From the NCBI RefSeq assembly GCF_900110295.1, contig NZ_FODF01000007.1, positions 62,001-126,000 of the forward strand: DNA of 64,000 bases, written 5' to 3'. A program made the position numbers and the translations under genes. The number at the start of each line of letters is the position of its first letter. Position 1 is the first letter of the stretch. The DNA comes from Peptostreptococcus russellii. GTDB taxonomy: Bacteria; Bacillota; Clostridia; Peptostreptococcales; Peptostreptococcaceae. Positions 27,753-37,483 of the stretch are shown here, in pieces. The notes below the pieces were generated by a model. The model saw only the letters and a program-made list of their open reading frames with translations. It ran no database searches and was not told the origin of the DNA.

Positions 27753-27773
27753 ATTTACCTCCTAATTTATTTC

Positions 27774-27788
27774 TACACTCCTAGTGTA
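27774..27788. promoter_or_regulatory. Short inverted repeat before the CWB2 gene
   Basis: TACACT and AGTGTA flank CCT as a perfect 6-3-6 inverted repeat about 22 bases before the CWB2 start. It could be an operator or a small leader hairpin. No regulator is identified. Confidence 0.35.
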
Positions 27789-27857
27789 ACATTATTTTCT
27801 TGATTTTTCATTGAATTTTAATATTAAAAATTTTATTTTTATAATTAAGTAAAAAAA

Positions 27858-27882
27858 GAGACAACCATGTAAAGGCTGTCTC
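27858..27882 (-). terminator. SCIFF gene terminator
   Basis: On the minus strand GAGACAGCC pairs with GGTTGTCTC (one G-U) over a 7-base loop and runs into seven T. It lies 10 bases past the SCIFF stop. Confidence 0.8.
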
Positions 27883-27891
27883 CTACGAATA

Positions 27892-28035
27892 CTATCTTTC
27901 GCACTCTTGATTAGCAACTGTACAAGAAGTCTTGCAAGCAGACTGGCAAGAAGTCTGACATTCGCCACATCCACCCTTTGCTGCACTTTCCTTTAAAGTA
28001 GCCTTTGAAAGAGTCTTTATATGCTTCTTTTCCAT
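27892..28035 (-). CDS. scfA: SCIFF peptide (six cysteines in forty-five) precursor
   Basis: This 47-residue peptide is the substrate of a radical SAM maturase that installs thioether links in Clostridia. It reads MEKKHIKTLSKATLKESAAK, then GGCGECQTSCQSACKTSCTV, then ANQECER. The six cysteines are at 23, 26, 30, 34, 38 and 45, and the core is almost invariant in the family. The ATG follows a GGGGGT stretch. In many Clostridia it lies between yajC and the maturase gene scfB, followed by secDF. Here yajC is present upstream but the next gene is the CWB2 protein, so no maturase is adjacent. The mature product's role is unknown. Confidence 0.95.
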   Translation of the reverse strand: MEKKHIKTLSKATLKESAAKGGCGECQTSCQSACKTSCTVANQECER

Positions 28036-28071
28036 CTCATATACCCCCATACATATATTTTTGTATATAAC

Positions 28072-28080
28072 ATTATACCA
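28072..28080 (-). promoter_or_regulatory. Extended -10 promoter of the SCIFF gene
   Basis: On the minus strand TGGTATAAT is a perfect extended -10 element. The -35 is weak. With the yajC terminator upstream this suggests that the SCIFF gene is transcribed alone. Confidence 0.55.
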
Positions 28081-28131
28081 TATATAGCAAAAAAATAACA
28101 GTACTTTCTAATACTTACTTTTTTTACAAAA

Positions 28132-28167
28132 ATAAAGTCAGGACAAAACAATTCATCCTGACTTTAT
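28132..28167. terminator. yajC terminator
   Basis: ATAAAGTCAGGA pairs perfectly with TCCTGACTTTAT. An A-run on the left gives a U tract on the minus strand, 11 bases past yajC. Confidence 0.8.
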
Positions 28168-28177
28168 GTGATTTACT

Positions 28178-28498
28178 TTATTGTTCTATCTTTTCTTCAG
28201 CATCTGTTGATACTTCTTCACTAGATGCCTTTTCAACAACTCTTCCTATTGCCCATTTTTCAAATGGTACCTTCGTTCTGCTTGGTCCTAGGTCAAGAAC
28301 TATTCTATCTTCTTCTACCTTTGCTACTTTTGCGATTACACCGCCTATTGTAACAACAGTATCACCTTTTTCTATAGAATTTCTCATTTCCTTTAACTTT
28401 TGATCTTTCTTTTTCTGAGGTCTTATTAAAACAAAGTAGAATACTCCAAATACTACTACCCATAAACCAAGACTCATCATTAATTGTTTCTGTGGCAT
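28178..28498 (-). CDS. yajC: Preprotein translocase subunit YajC
   Basis: YajC is an accessory of the Sec translocon. The 106-residue protein has one N-terminal membrane segment (SLGLWVVVFGVFYFVLI) followed by the family motif RPQKKKDQKLKEMRNSIEKG and a small beta domain (VTIGGVIAKVAKVEEDRIVLDLG in two parts). It ends the tgt side of the conserved queA-tgt-yajC order, 210 bases after tgt. secD and secF, often next, are not in the window. GGAGGG precedes the ATG. Confidence 0.93.
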   Translation of the reverse strand: MPQKQLMMSLGLWVVVFGVFYFVLIRPQKKKDQKLKEMRNSIEKGDTVVTIGGVIAKVAKVEEDRIVLDLGPSRTKVPFEKWAIGRVVEKASSEEVSTDAEEKIEQ

Positions 28499-28708
28499 TT
28501 TGACCCTCCTAAATTTTATTTTTTCTATAATTAGTATTATAATGCATATGCCTTATATTTACCATAATATTTTTTATAATAAGTATGTCAATAATCCTAT
28601 TTTTAAGTTCTTTTTATTTTCATACTTAAAATATTTCTAATCCATTTGAATTATATTTAAAATGTACTAATTAATGTATGTCTTATAGTGAATAATAATT
28701 TTTTTATA

Positions 28709-29863
<1,155 letters not shown>

Positions 29864-29900
29864 TTAATTTTAGTATTTTTAGTATTTTTATTATTCTCTA

Positions 29901-30926
29901 TTATTTAAGAAACATTGCATCTCCAAAGCTAAAGAATCTGTATCTTTCTTTGACTGCCTCTTCATAGGCATTCAGTATATTTTCTCTTGTAGAAAGAGCA
30001 CTTACAAGCATAATTAAAGTTGACTCTGGAAGATGGAAATTAGTAATAAGATTGTCCATTAATTTAAACTTATACCCTGGGTATATAAATATATCAGTCC
30101 AACCGCTAGTAGCCTTCAAAACACCATTGTTATCTGCTGCTGATTCAATAGTTCTACAACTTGTTGTACCTACGCAAATTACCCTCTTTCCATTTTCTTT
30201 TGCTCTATTAATTTTATCTGCCGCCTCTTGGCTAACCATGTAATATTCTGAATGCATCTTGTGTTCCAATACATCGTCTACCTTTACTGGTCTAAATGTA
30301 CCTAGACCCACATGTAGTGTTACAAACGCCTCTTCTACACCCTTGTCTCTAATTTGCTTTAGTAAATCATCTGTAAAGTGTAGTCCTGCCGTTGGGGCAG
30401 CTGCAGAGCCATTATGCTTTGAATAAACAGTTTGGTATCTTTCTCTATCTTCTAGTTTTTCTGTAATATATGGTGGAAGTGGCATATTTCCAAGTTCATC
30501 TAAAACTTCTTCAAATATTCCTTCATATTCAAATTTCACTATTCTAGCTCCATCATCGCCCATTCCAACTACTTCTGCAATTAACTTTCCATCGCCAAAA
30601 CTAAACTTTGAGCCAATTTTTGCCCTCTTACCAGGTTTTACAAGTGTTTCCCATGTATCATCTTCGTTTCTCTTTAAAAGGAGAAATTCAATTTTACCAC
30701 CAGTTTCTACTTTTGAACCTATTAATCTTGCAGGAATTACTCTTGTATCATTTAAAACAAGACAATCCCCTTCTTCTAAATAATCTATAATATCTTTAAA
30801 TACCTTATGTTCTATTTCACCAGTCTTTTTATCTACTACCATAAGTCTTGAACTAGATCTATCCTTTATTGGAAACTGTGCAATAAGTTCCTCAGGAAGA
30901 TCATAATTAAAATCACTTGTCTTCAT
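29901..30926 (-). CDS. queA: S-adenosylmethionine:tRNA ribosyltransferase-isomerase
   Basis: QueA adds an epoxycyclopentane-diol from SAM to preQ1 in tRNA. The 341 residues start with the family motif [17 protein letters not shown]. They include [14 protein letters not shown] near 178 and end with the typical [15 protein letters not shown] 30926 is preferred to TTG 30929; GAGGT lies upstream. It sits 26 bases after ruvB in a DNA repair plus tRNA modification run common in Firmicutes. Confidence 0.96.
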   Translation of the reverse strand: MKTSDFNYDLPEELIAQFPIKDRSSSRLMVVDKKTGEIEHKVFKDIIDYLEEGDCLVLNDTRVIPARLIGSKVETGGKIEFLLLKRNEDDTWETLVKPGKRAKIGSKFSFGDGKLIAEVVGMGDDGARIVKFEYEGIFEEVLDELGNMPLPPYITEKLEDRERYQTVYSKHNGSAAAPTAGLHFTDDLLKQIRDKGVEEAFVTLHVGLGTFRPVKVDDVLEHKMHSEYYMVSQEAADKINRAKENGKRVICVGTTSCRTIESAADNNGVLKATSGWTDIFIYPGYKFKLMDNLITNFHLPESTLIMLVSALSTRENILNAYEEAVKERYRFFSFGDAMFLK

Positions 30927-30952
30927 CAATCTACCTCATTTCTATAGCTCTA

Positions 30953-31963
30953 TTACTTTTTTTCTTCATATTTAATGCCAAGGTGTTCATAGGCTCTAGG
31001 CATTGCAATTCTACCTCTTGGTGCTCTATTAATAAAACCTAACTGAAGAAGATATGGTTCATATACATCTTCTATAGTATTTCTATCCTCACCTATTGAA
31101 GCAGCTAAAGTGTCCAAACCTACAGGTCCCCCATTAAATTTTTCTATTATTGTAAGCAAAAGTTTCTTATCTATAAAATCAAGACCTAAACTATCGACAC
31201 CTATTAACTCTAGAGCATCTTCTGCAACATCATTAGTTATAGTACCTTCTGCCTTTACTTGGGCGAAGTCTCTAACTCTTTTTAATAATCTATTGGCAAT
31301 TCTAGGAGTCCCTCTTGATCTCCTTGCTATTTCAACTGCACCTTCATCCATTATACCTGCATTTAATATTCCTGATGATCTTCTTACAATCTCTGCAAGT
31401 TCATTTTCCTTGTAATAATCCAATTTGCAAATTACTCCAAACCTATCTCTCAATGGATTAGTTAACATCCCAGCTCTTGTAGTAGCCCCTATAAGAGTAA
31501 ACTTTGGCAAGTCCAGTCTTATACTTCTAGCTGATGGTCCTTTACCAATTATTATATCCAAACAGTAGTCTTCCATTGCTGGATATAACACTTCTTCAAC
31601 ACTTCTATTTATTCTATGTATTTCATCTATAAATAAAACGTCTCCCTCTTGGAGATTTGTAAGAATTGCAGCAAGGTCTCCTGCTCTTTCTATAGCAGGC
31701 CCAGAAGTAATTCTTAAATTAACTCCCATTTCATTAGCAATTATACCAGCAAGAGTTGTTTTACCAAGACCAGGCGGTCCATAAAGAAGTACATGGTCTA
31801 AAGCTTCATTTCTATTTTTTGCCGCATCTATAAAAATCCTAAGCTGTTCCTTTGATGTTTCTTGTCCAAGATACTCATCAAGCGTTTTGGGCCTAAGATT
31901 GTTTTCTATATCTAAATCTTCTTCTTTCATTGTAGAAGTGATTATACGTTCTTCATCAAACAT
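30953..31963 (-). CDS. ruvB: Holliday junction branch-migration helicase RuvB
   Basis: RuvB is the AAA+ motor that drives branch migration with RuvA. The 336 residues have Walker [15 protein letters not shown] near 60, Walker B LFIDEIHR near 110, the sensor [11 protein letters not shown] near 158, and a C-terminal winged helix ending [20 protein letters not shown] precedes the ATG. It follows ruvA by 46 bases. Confidence 0.98.
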   Translation of the reverse strand: MFDEERIITSTMKEEDLDIENNLRPKTLDEYLGQETSKEQLRIFIDAAKNRNEALDHVLLYGPPGLGKTTLAGIIANEMGVNLRITSGPAIERAGDLAAILTNLQEGDVLFIDEIHRINRSVEEVLYPAMEDYCLDIIIGKGPSARSIRLDLPKFTLIGATTRAGMLTNPLRDRFGVICKLDYYKENELAEIVRRSSGILNAGIMDEGAVEIARRSRGTPRIANRLLKRVRDFAQVKAEGTITNDVAEDALELIGVDSLGLDFIDKKLLLTIIEKFNGGPVGLDTLAASIGEDRNTIEDVYEPYLLQLGFINRAPRGRIAMPRAYEHLGIKYEEKK

Positions 31964-32009
31964 CGCTGCCTCCTTCTAGTTAAATCAATTATTGAAAGAT
32001 ATTTTTCCA

Positions 32010-32621
32010 CTAAAATTTCATGCTCGTCTTCATTATATATTCTAGTGATTTTTTAATAATATCCTCTAACTCCATTCCTGGCTGCTTTACATACAAAACA
32101 GCTTCCTGTGCTTCAGCTTTTGAATATCCTAGTTGCATCAAAGCTTCAACTGCCCCATCTTCATCATTGCTTACTTGAGTTTCTACTGGAGATATAACTT
32201 CTCCATCATCTTCAAATGCAATCTTCTTTATCTTGTCCTTTAACTCTAGGACTATCCTTTGAGCAGTCTTTTTACCTACTCCTGGAGCTTTTGAAAGTGC
32301 TGCAGTATCATTTGTAGCTATATATCTACTAAGTTCTGCAGGTGTCGCAAAAGAAAGAATAGACATCCCTACCTTTGTACCTATCTTAGAAACTGATGTC
32401 AATAGATTAAACATTTCTTCTTCGTCTTTTGAATGAAAACCACAAAGACTTATATCATCATCTCTTACTATCATCTTTGTAAAGACTTTCTTCTCTTCAT
32501 CTAATTGCATATGAGATATTGTATTTGAAGACGCATTAAGTTTATAACCTATATCATTATTTTCTAAAATAATATAGTCTGCTCCTATTTCAACAACTTT
32601 TCCTTTTATATATCCTATCAT
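32010..32621 (-). CDS. ruvA: Holliday junction DNA-binding protein RuvA
   Basis: RuvA binds four-way junctions and loads RuvB. The 203 residues begin MIGYIKGKVVEIGADYIIL (OB fold), contain the helix-hairpin-helix KAPGVGKKTAQRIVLELKD near 117, and end in the flexible domain III that contacts RuvB. ATG 32621 was chosen over 32636 because AAAGGATGG precedes it and because the native family start is MIGYI. Confidence 0.97.
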   Translation of the reverse strand: MIGYIKGKVVEIGADYIILENNDIGYKLNASSNTISHMQLDEEKKVFTKMIVRDDDISLCGFHSKDEEEMFNLLTSVSKIGTKVGMSILSFATPAELSRYIATNDTAALSKAPGVGKKTAQRIVLELKDKIKKIAFEDDGEVISPVETQVSNDEDGAVEALMQLGYSKAEAQEAVLYVKQPGMELEDIIKKSLEYIMKTSMKF

Positions 32622-32753
32622 GTCCCATCCTTTCAAATCACACTGTTTCCATCCTATTTAAAACTATATGAATTTCATTAAATATAGTTGAATTAAAAAA
32701 GATAGTCAATCTTTACTTAATAAAGAAACAGTTTCGCCAACTAGTTTTAAAAA

Positions 32754-33254
32754 CTAATCGCTAAATCTTCCCAATTCCTTACCTATTCTATTTGAATGTG
32801 CATGACATATTGCAACTGCAAGAGCATCTGCTACGTCATCTGGTTTTGGAACTGAGTTTAATCCTAAGAATGCAGTAACCATCTTTTGTACCTGAGTCTT
32901 ATCTGCTCTACCATATCCACAAACTCCCTGTTTTACCTGAAGTGGAGTATATGAATATACTGGAACCTTATGATGTGCACAAGAAAGAAGGGTTACCCCT
33001 CTAGCCTGTGCGACTGCAATACCTGTTGTAACATTTTTATTGAAAAACAGCTGTTCAATACCTACTTCATCTATATCGTACATATGGAAAAGCTGATTCA
33101 TTCCTTTATATATAAGTTCAAGCCGCTCTACTATATCCATTCCGGCTGGTGTAGTAATAGCTCCATAATCTATGGTTCTGAACTTACTATTTTTGTATTC
33201 TAATACTCCGTAACCTATTATTGCAAGTCCCGGATCTATGCCTAATATTATCAT
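32754..33254 (-). CDS. ruvC: Holliday junction resolvase RuvC
   Basis: RuvC nicks Holliday junctions. The 166-residue RNase H-fold enzyme shows the acidic catalytic residues in GIDPGLAIIGYG near 5, GIEQLFFNKN near 66 and DDVADALAVAICH near 138. Its ribosome site is weak. It is 132 bases before ruvA and probably heads the ruvC-ruvA-ruvB-queA-tgt run. Confidence 0.97.
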   Translation of the reverse strand: MIILGIDPGLAIIGYGVLEYKNSKFRTIDYGAITTPAGMDIVERLELIYKGMNQLFHMYDIDEVGIEQLFFNKNVTTGIAVAQARGVTLLSCAHHKVPVYSYTPLQVKQGVCGYGRADKTQVQKMVTAFLGLNSVPKPDDVADALAVAICHAHSNRIGKELGRFSD

Positions 33255-33458
33255 TTATTACCACAATCTTTCTCTTATTTTTACTTCCTTTTATTCCATC
33301 ATTATATTTTATCATAGATGATATTTTTATACAAACACTTAAAGGAAACAAGCGTTTTAAATTAAATTACTTTTTTCGCAATCCAACTATTTTTTTCATA
33401 TTAATAATGTTATAATATAATTATATTTTCAATTAATCTCATAAGAAGGAGGATTTTT

Positions 33459-34028
33459 ATGAACGTTGAACAAATAGGAACTCGTTTAACTAATTACAGA
33501 AAGAATAATAGTATGACTATTAAAGAATTTTCTCAGTTATCTGGAGTTAGTACAGCTCTTCTAAGCCAATTAGAACGTGGCATGGGAAACCCTAGTTTGA
33601 GTGTCTTAAATTCTATAGCTGAAACAATGAGCTTATCTATATCTTCTCTTTTCGAAGATGCTGTCAAGTTAGATAATCTTGTTAAAAGGGTTGCTGACCA
33701 ACCCGTACTTTCCGATTCCACAAAGGATAATCTTGAATTTCAACTTTTAACTACAAAATCAAGTAAAATAAGTGATGATTTACTTAGAATAATCATCAAG
33801 CCACACACAGAAACTCCATATTATCCTTTTGGGAAAAATGAATGCGAAGAAATAGTGCTAGTGGAAAAAGGAACTTTAAGCGTTCATAGTGATAGTGGGG
33901 ACAGCGTAACCCTAAAAAAAGGAGATACTATGAGATTAGTACCTAAACTTAGATACAAAATCAAAAATACTTCTTCACACAATGCAATTATTTTATATAT
34001 CGTTAGCAATGCGAAGGATATTTTATAG
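33459..34028 (+). CDS. XRE-type helix-turn-helix regulator with cupin domain
   Basis: The 189 residues have an N-terminal HTH (LSQLERGMGNPSLSVLNSIAE near 30-50) and a C-terminal cupin barrel (ECEEIVLVEKGTLSVHSDSG near 129 and LKKGDTMRLVPKLRYKIKN near 151). This PuuR/HipB-like architecture is common in regulators of amino acid, polyamine or redox genes, with the cupin as sensor. The effector is unknown. It is divergent from ruvC and has its own extended -10 (TGTTATAAT ending 33416) and a strong AGAAGGAGG site. It probably regulates genes elsewhere or itself. Confidence 0.85.
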   Translation: MNVEQIGTRLTNYRKNNSMTIKEFSQLSGVSTALLSQLERGMGNPSLSVLNSIAETMSLSISSLFEDAVKLDNLVKRVADQPVLSDSTKDNLEFQLLTTKSSKISDDLLRIIIKPHTETPYYPFGKNECEEIVLVEKGTLSVHSDSGDSVTLKKGDTMRLVPKLRYKIKNTSSHNAIILYIVSNAKDIL

Positions 34029-34097
34029 ATTTTAATATAAAATTCACTCCTAACATATTATAATATGTAGGTTTTAAATAGGCTGTAATTAGTCATT

Positions 34098-34125
34098 AAA
34101 AAAAGAGGCTTTTGCCTCTTTTTTT
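34098..34125. terminator. Bidirectional terminator
   Basis: GAGGC and GCCTC with flanking A and T runs form a stem with a TTTT loop. It lies between the convergent cupin regulator and 3D-domain genes and can serve both. Confidence 0.8.
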
Positions 34126-34189
34126 AATAATTTATGATTATTTTATTGTAACATTCAAAATCATATAAGTTAATTTAGTGCTTTCTAAA

Positions 34190-34855
34190 TTAGTCTAATA
34201 CTATAATTTCTAAATTTCTTCTTCCAAAGTTATTCATGTTTCTAGCTGAATTCATAAATATATCTATCATAGTACCTCTTATTATCCCACCCGTATCATT
34301 TGCTATAAATACCTTGTCAAAGTACGGTATATATACTCTCGAACCAAGAGGTATAACTCTAGGATCTACAGCTATTGTCCCCCATCTAGGTCTCTGTCCA
34401 GAAGCTGTTATAGTATCTCCTGTATAGGCACTTGCATTTGATATATACTTTTTACCAATTCCAAGAGGGTTTCCACTCTTATCATAATAGATATTTGGAT
34501 CTTTTTTATCAGAAGAAGTTTTAACATTTTCCTGACTTACTTCTTCTTGTATTTCCTTGTTTAAAGTTCCATCTTCATTAAATAGATATGTCTTATTAGA
34601 AATAGTTTGTTTTCCTTTTACCATGTCACCCTTACTATTGAAATAATACCACATTCCATTTAATCTGTTCCAACCCTTCACTTTATTTCCAGATGCATCT
34701 ATATAATTATATGTTTCTCCATTTTTCTTCCAACCCATATCAACTGTTACTAAAGATCTTTCCTGAGCCTCTATTGTTGTATTTAATGTTTTCGCAGATA
34801 GGAATATTGAAGTTGTCATCAATACCGTTGCTGCTACTGCAAATATTTTCTTCAT
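34190..34855 (-). CDS. Secreted 3D-domain cell-wall protein with wall-binding repeats
   Basis: The 221 residues have a signal peptide (FAVAATVLMTTSIFLSAKT), two to three choline-binding-like repeats at about 40-100 (GWKKNGETYNYIDASG, GWNRLNGMWYYFNSKG), a linker, and a C-terminal 3D domain at about 135-221. The latter has SAYTGDTITASG, IAVDPRVIPLGSRVYIP and the aspartates NDTGG and MIDIFM. 3D domains are found in lytic transglycosylase-like wall enzymes (YabE, Rpf-related, MltA fold). It likely trims peptidoglycan. It stands alone with an AGGAG site. Confidence 0.88.
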   Translation of the reverse strand: MKKIFAVAATVLMTTSIFLSAKTLNTTIEAQERSLVTVDMGWKKNGETYNYIDASGNKVKGWNRLNGMWYYFNSKGDMVKGKQTISNKTYLFNEDGTLNKEIQEEVSQENVKTSSDKKDPNIYYDKSGNPLGIGKKYISNASAYTGDTITASGQRPRWGTIAVDPRVIPLGSRVYIPYFDKVFIANDTGGIIRGTMIDIFMNSARNMNNFGRRNLEIIVLD

Positions 34856-35300
34856 ATTACTCTCCTTTTTATTAAAATATTATAATTAATTTCTATGAAA
34901 CTTTTATTTCATATTTTACAAACTCATTCGTTAAAATAAGTTACAATTTGTAATTTTTATCTTTTACACTTCCCTAGTCTAATATAAAAATTACAAAAAT
35001 GCAACCTTTTTTTAATATATATTTTTATTGTTACATCCATACTCATTGGTATAACTGGTTTATATCTTTTTTAAAAAATTACATTTTGTTACCATTTTCC
35101 AAATTCAGAAAACATTTTCTAGCTCTAAATGCAAGTAAAATTTCATTTATCTATTATTGTCATTTTTTTAATTAATTTTTTCTATATCAATTTTAAAGAA
35201 CATAAATAATATATACATATATTCTCATGATTTCATTGACATTATATTGATTAAATTATAATATTATATTAAATCATTATTATAAATCGGAGGTGTAATT
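34856..35300. other. Divergent AT-rich intergenic region
   Basis: This 445-base region separates the 3D-domain and YtxH genes. It holds the YtxH promoter at 35236-35264 and a small inverted repeat (TTACAATTTGTAA near 34940). No riboswitch or ORF is supported. Confidence 0.5.
35236..35264 (+). promoter_or_regulatory. ytxH promoter
   Basis: TTGACA (35236-35241) is followed after 17 bases by TAATAT (35259-35264). It lies 37 bases before the YtxH start. Confidence 0.65.
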
Positions 35301-35816
35301 ATGGTATTAACTAAGGCAATTAAGAAAAGAAAAGAAAAAATTCTAAAAGCAAGAAGAAGAGCCAAAGCGGTTAAGATCGCAAAAGTAGCAGCTACCGGTG
35401 TTACTCTTGGGGCTATTGGAGGAGTGCTTTTCGCACCAAAGTCAGGAAGAGAAACAAGAAAGGACCTTTCAGAAGGAATATCTGATACAGGTCAAGCAAT
35501 AAGTGATAAGTCAAAGGAAATAGCAAGTAGAACAAACGATTCACTTCAGGAAACTAAAGATAAAGTTAGTGAATCTAAAGAAAAGATAAAAGAATATTTT
35601 GATAAAAAGAAAAATGAAGTAGAAGTATCTATTGAAGATTGTTTTGATGATATAACTCAGAAAAAATTAGAAGATGCAATTGATTCAGATTCTACAATTG
35701 AAAATGATGCTGACAAAAAAGAAGAAAAGGAAGATTCGAAAAAAGCTTATAATGAATCTGATAAAAAGAAGAATGAAAATAACAAATCAAAATCTGAAAA
35801 TAAATCAGGTAAATAA
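35301..35816 (+). CDS. YtxH-like stress protein
   Basis: YtxH proteins are general-stress membrane-associated proteins. The 171 residues start with a Lys/Arg-rich segment, then the family core GVTLGAIGGVLFAPKSGRET around 34-54, then a long Lys/Glu/Ser-rich helical tail that is probably disordered or coiled coil. There is no known enzyme activity. It forms a unit with the next membrane gene 30 bases downstream. The GGAGGTG site is strong. Confidence 0.8.
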   Translation: MVLTKAIKKRKEKILKARRRAKAVKIAKVAATGVTLGAIGGVLFAPKSGRETRKDLSEGISDTGQAISDKSKEIASRTNDSLQETKDKVSESKEKIKEYFDKKKNEVEVSIEDCFDDITQKKLEDAIDSDSTIENDADKKEEKEDSKKAYNESDKKKNENNKSKSENKSGK

Positions 35817-35846
35817 AATATAAGCTAGGGAGAATTTACAATTAAA

Positions 35847-36185
35847 ATGAGTATTACAGTTAATCTTGAAGTTGTTTTATTTGTATTGGTTATTTTGGGA
35901 TGTATAGCTCTTATATTTCTAATAATTGTGCTTAAGAGACTATCTGCTCTCATGTCAAATATTGATATGCTAATAACTCAAAACACAAATAATGTGGGAC
36001 TTACTATTGCTAAGCTTCCAGGAATACTTTCAACAGTGGATAGTGTTTTGGATAATGCTAAAGATGTTACAGATGTTGCAGTCGATGTTTCAGCCGATGT
36101 ATTAACAGCAAAGGAAAAGGTTAAAACCGGACTCCATAATACTGCTGCAGTAGCTAATATAATTAAAACATCATTTAGAAGATAA
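35847..36185 (+). CDS. Small single-pass membrane protein, DUF948-like
   Basis: The 112-residue protein has one N-terminal membrane helix (VVLFVLVILGCIALIFLIIV) followed by amphipathic helix LSALMSNIDMLITQNTNNV and an alanine/valine-rich part. Genes of this kind (DUF948) often sit beside YtxH, and the pairing here supports that. The function is unknown. The ribosome site AGGGAG is 14 bases from ATG, longer than usual. Its stop codon lies inside the long palindrome shared with the convergent TetR gene. Confidence 0.7.
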   Translation: MSITVNLEVVLFVLVILGCIALIFLIIVLKRLSALMSNIDMLITQNTNNVGLTIAKLPGILSTVDSVLDNAKDVTDVAVDVSADVLTAKEKVKTGLHNTAAVANIIKTSFRR

Positions 36186-36245
36186 TAAAATAAGTTAAAA
36201 ATACCATGGTCTAATTAGATCATGGTATTTTTAACTTATTTTATT
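36184..36245. terminator. 62-bp near-perfect palindrome at convergent gene ends
   Basis: Each base from 36184 to 36214 pairs with its mirror from 36245 to 36215, giving 31-bp arms with a single imperfect pair (G 36209 with T 36220) and no spacer. It contains both converging stop codons. It must act as a terminator for both genes, but it is far longer than usual. Confidence 0.75.
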
Positions 36246-36886
36246 CTATTTTTTTGTATTATCTTCTCTATGTAGCTCTTCATCTTTCTTTCGCCTTCTT
36301 TTTTATCTAATTCCAGTTTATGCATTCTAAATAATAAAGATTCATATGTATAAACTGACATATCATTTATCCATATAATATCCTTTTCATTTATAAAACC
36401 ATCATCTGCCACTTTTTCTAAAAGAGCTATATTTCTTTTTTCAACTGATGATTCACTAATCATTTTTAAAATTGAATCATTATAATTTTCTACTTGAAGT
36501 GGAAAAAGTTCATGATATTCACAAATATATTCTGATACAGTTCTTTCAAGTTCATTAAAAAATACTGTATAAAAGACCTCCGTATTCCTAACTGTGTGTT
36601 TTATAAAGCATTCCCATATTTTTATATAATTATCAATAGAATCATTATTTTCATCTATATAGTTTTTTATATCTTCTGAATACTCATTAAATACGAAAAG
36701 ACATGCAAATATTTTCAAGTGTTCAAGATTTTCAAAATAATTATATATAGTTGCACTGTTTAACTTTGCTCTTTCACCAACTTTTCTTATTGTAATATTA
36801 TCAAGACCCTCCTCGTCCATAATTGACTTAGCCGCACTGATCAGAGTCTTCATTGTCATTAATTTATATTGACTTAACTTTTTCAT
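36236..36886 (-). CDS. TetR family transcriptional regulator
   Basis: The 216 residues have an N-terminal HTH (SIMDEEGLDNITIRKVGERA at about 19-38, then LNSATIYNYFENLEHLKIF) typical of TetR, and an unassigned ligand-binding C-domain rich in Ile/Asn/Glu. The target is unknown; divergence from the gap before the YkvI gene gives no clear operator. ATG 36886 is preceded by GGAGG 8 bases upstream; longer in-frame starts lack one. Confidence 0.85.
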   Translation of the reverse strand: MKKLSQYKLMTMKTLISAAKSIMDEEGLDNITIRKVGERAKLNSATIYNYFENLEHLKIFACLFVFNEYSEDIKNYIDENNDSIDNYIKIWECFIKHTVRNTEVFYTVFFNELERTVSEYICEYHELFPLQVENYNDSILKMISESSVEKRNIALLEKVADDGFINEKDIIWINDMSVYTYESLLFRMHKLELDKKEGERKMKSYIEKIIQKNRIK

Positions 36887-37483
36887 ATCCAACCTCCGTC
36901 CAAATTTATATCTTATATTATACATGAGAATCATTTTTTTAAATAGTTTATTTTTATACTTAAAACTGTAAATCGAAAATTTTCTTAATATCCTACTATC
37001 TTCTTAGAAGTCTCTTTCACCTTCATGTAGTCTTTGTTTTGTTATAATATAGAATCATACTGTTAATAAGAATTGCATCCTTAGAAAGCATTTTAGATGC
37101 CTTAGAAGCTATTGTATTTTTCAAGCATTAGCTATTATATTCAAAAATACTTACTATTTCAAAACTTTTACTTTCATCATTACATATTTATTATTTATTT
37201 TTTTATTAAACTTAAATTTTTCTTACTATTATTAAATACTATCACATACATTTATTATTATTCTATTTATCTTTTATTAAACATTTTTTTAGATGTATTT
37301 TATAATATAACTTTTAAAAGTCTTTTTGTGAAAATCTATTAATACTTTCAAAAACTTTAAATATATATAAAAAGACCTACTGAAATAAAATTTAGGATTC
37401 AAAAATAGTTATAAAAACTCCTAAATTTTATTAGTAGGTCTAAAAAACATTAAATAAATTTTTACACATATTTAATATTGCAT
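36887..37483. other. AT-rich intergenic region with a small structured patch
   Basis: This 597-base region has an extended -10 motif (TGTTATAAT near 37040), a patch at 37065-37130 with repeated CTTAGAA words, a very AT-rich stretch, and the hairpin at 37373-37441. No ORF with a ribosome site was found. Confidence 0.5.
37373..37441 (-). terminator. Long hairpin terminator of the YkvI gene
   Basis: AGACCTACT pairs with AGTAGGTCT, then after a 2-base bulge 14 more pairs follow (AATAAAATTTAGGA with TCCTAAATTTTATT), 23 bp in all around a 21-base loop. A U-rich tail follows on the minus strand. Confidence 0.7.

Noticed and set aside
27792-27986. A 64-codon minus-strand frame overlapping the SCIFF gene
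   Set aside because: It is an out-of-frame reading of the SCIFF gene. The 47-residue frame at 27892-28035 has the conserved cysteines and a ribosome site.
37112-37342. A 76-codon plus-strand frame rich in Tyr/Phe/Ile
   Set aside because: It has no ribosome site, and its composition is what AT-rich noncoding DNA gives by chance.
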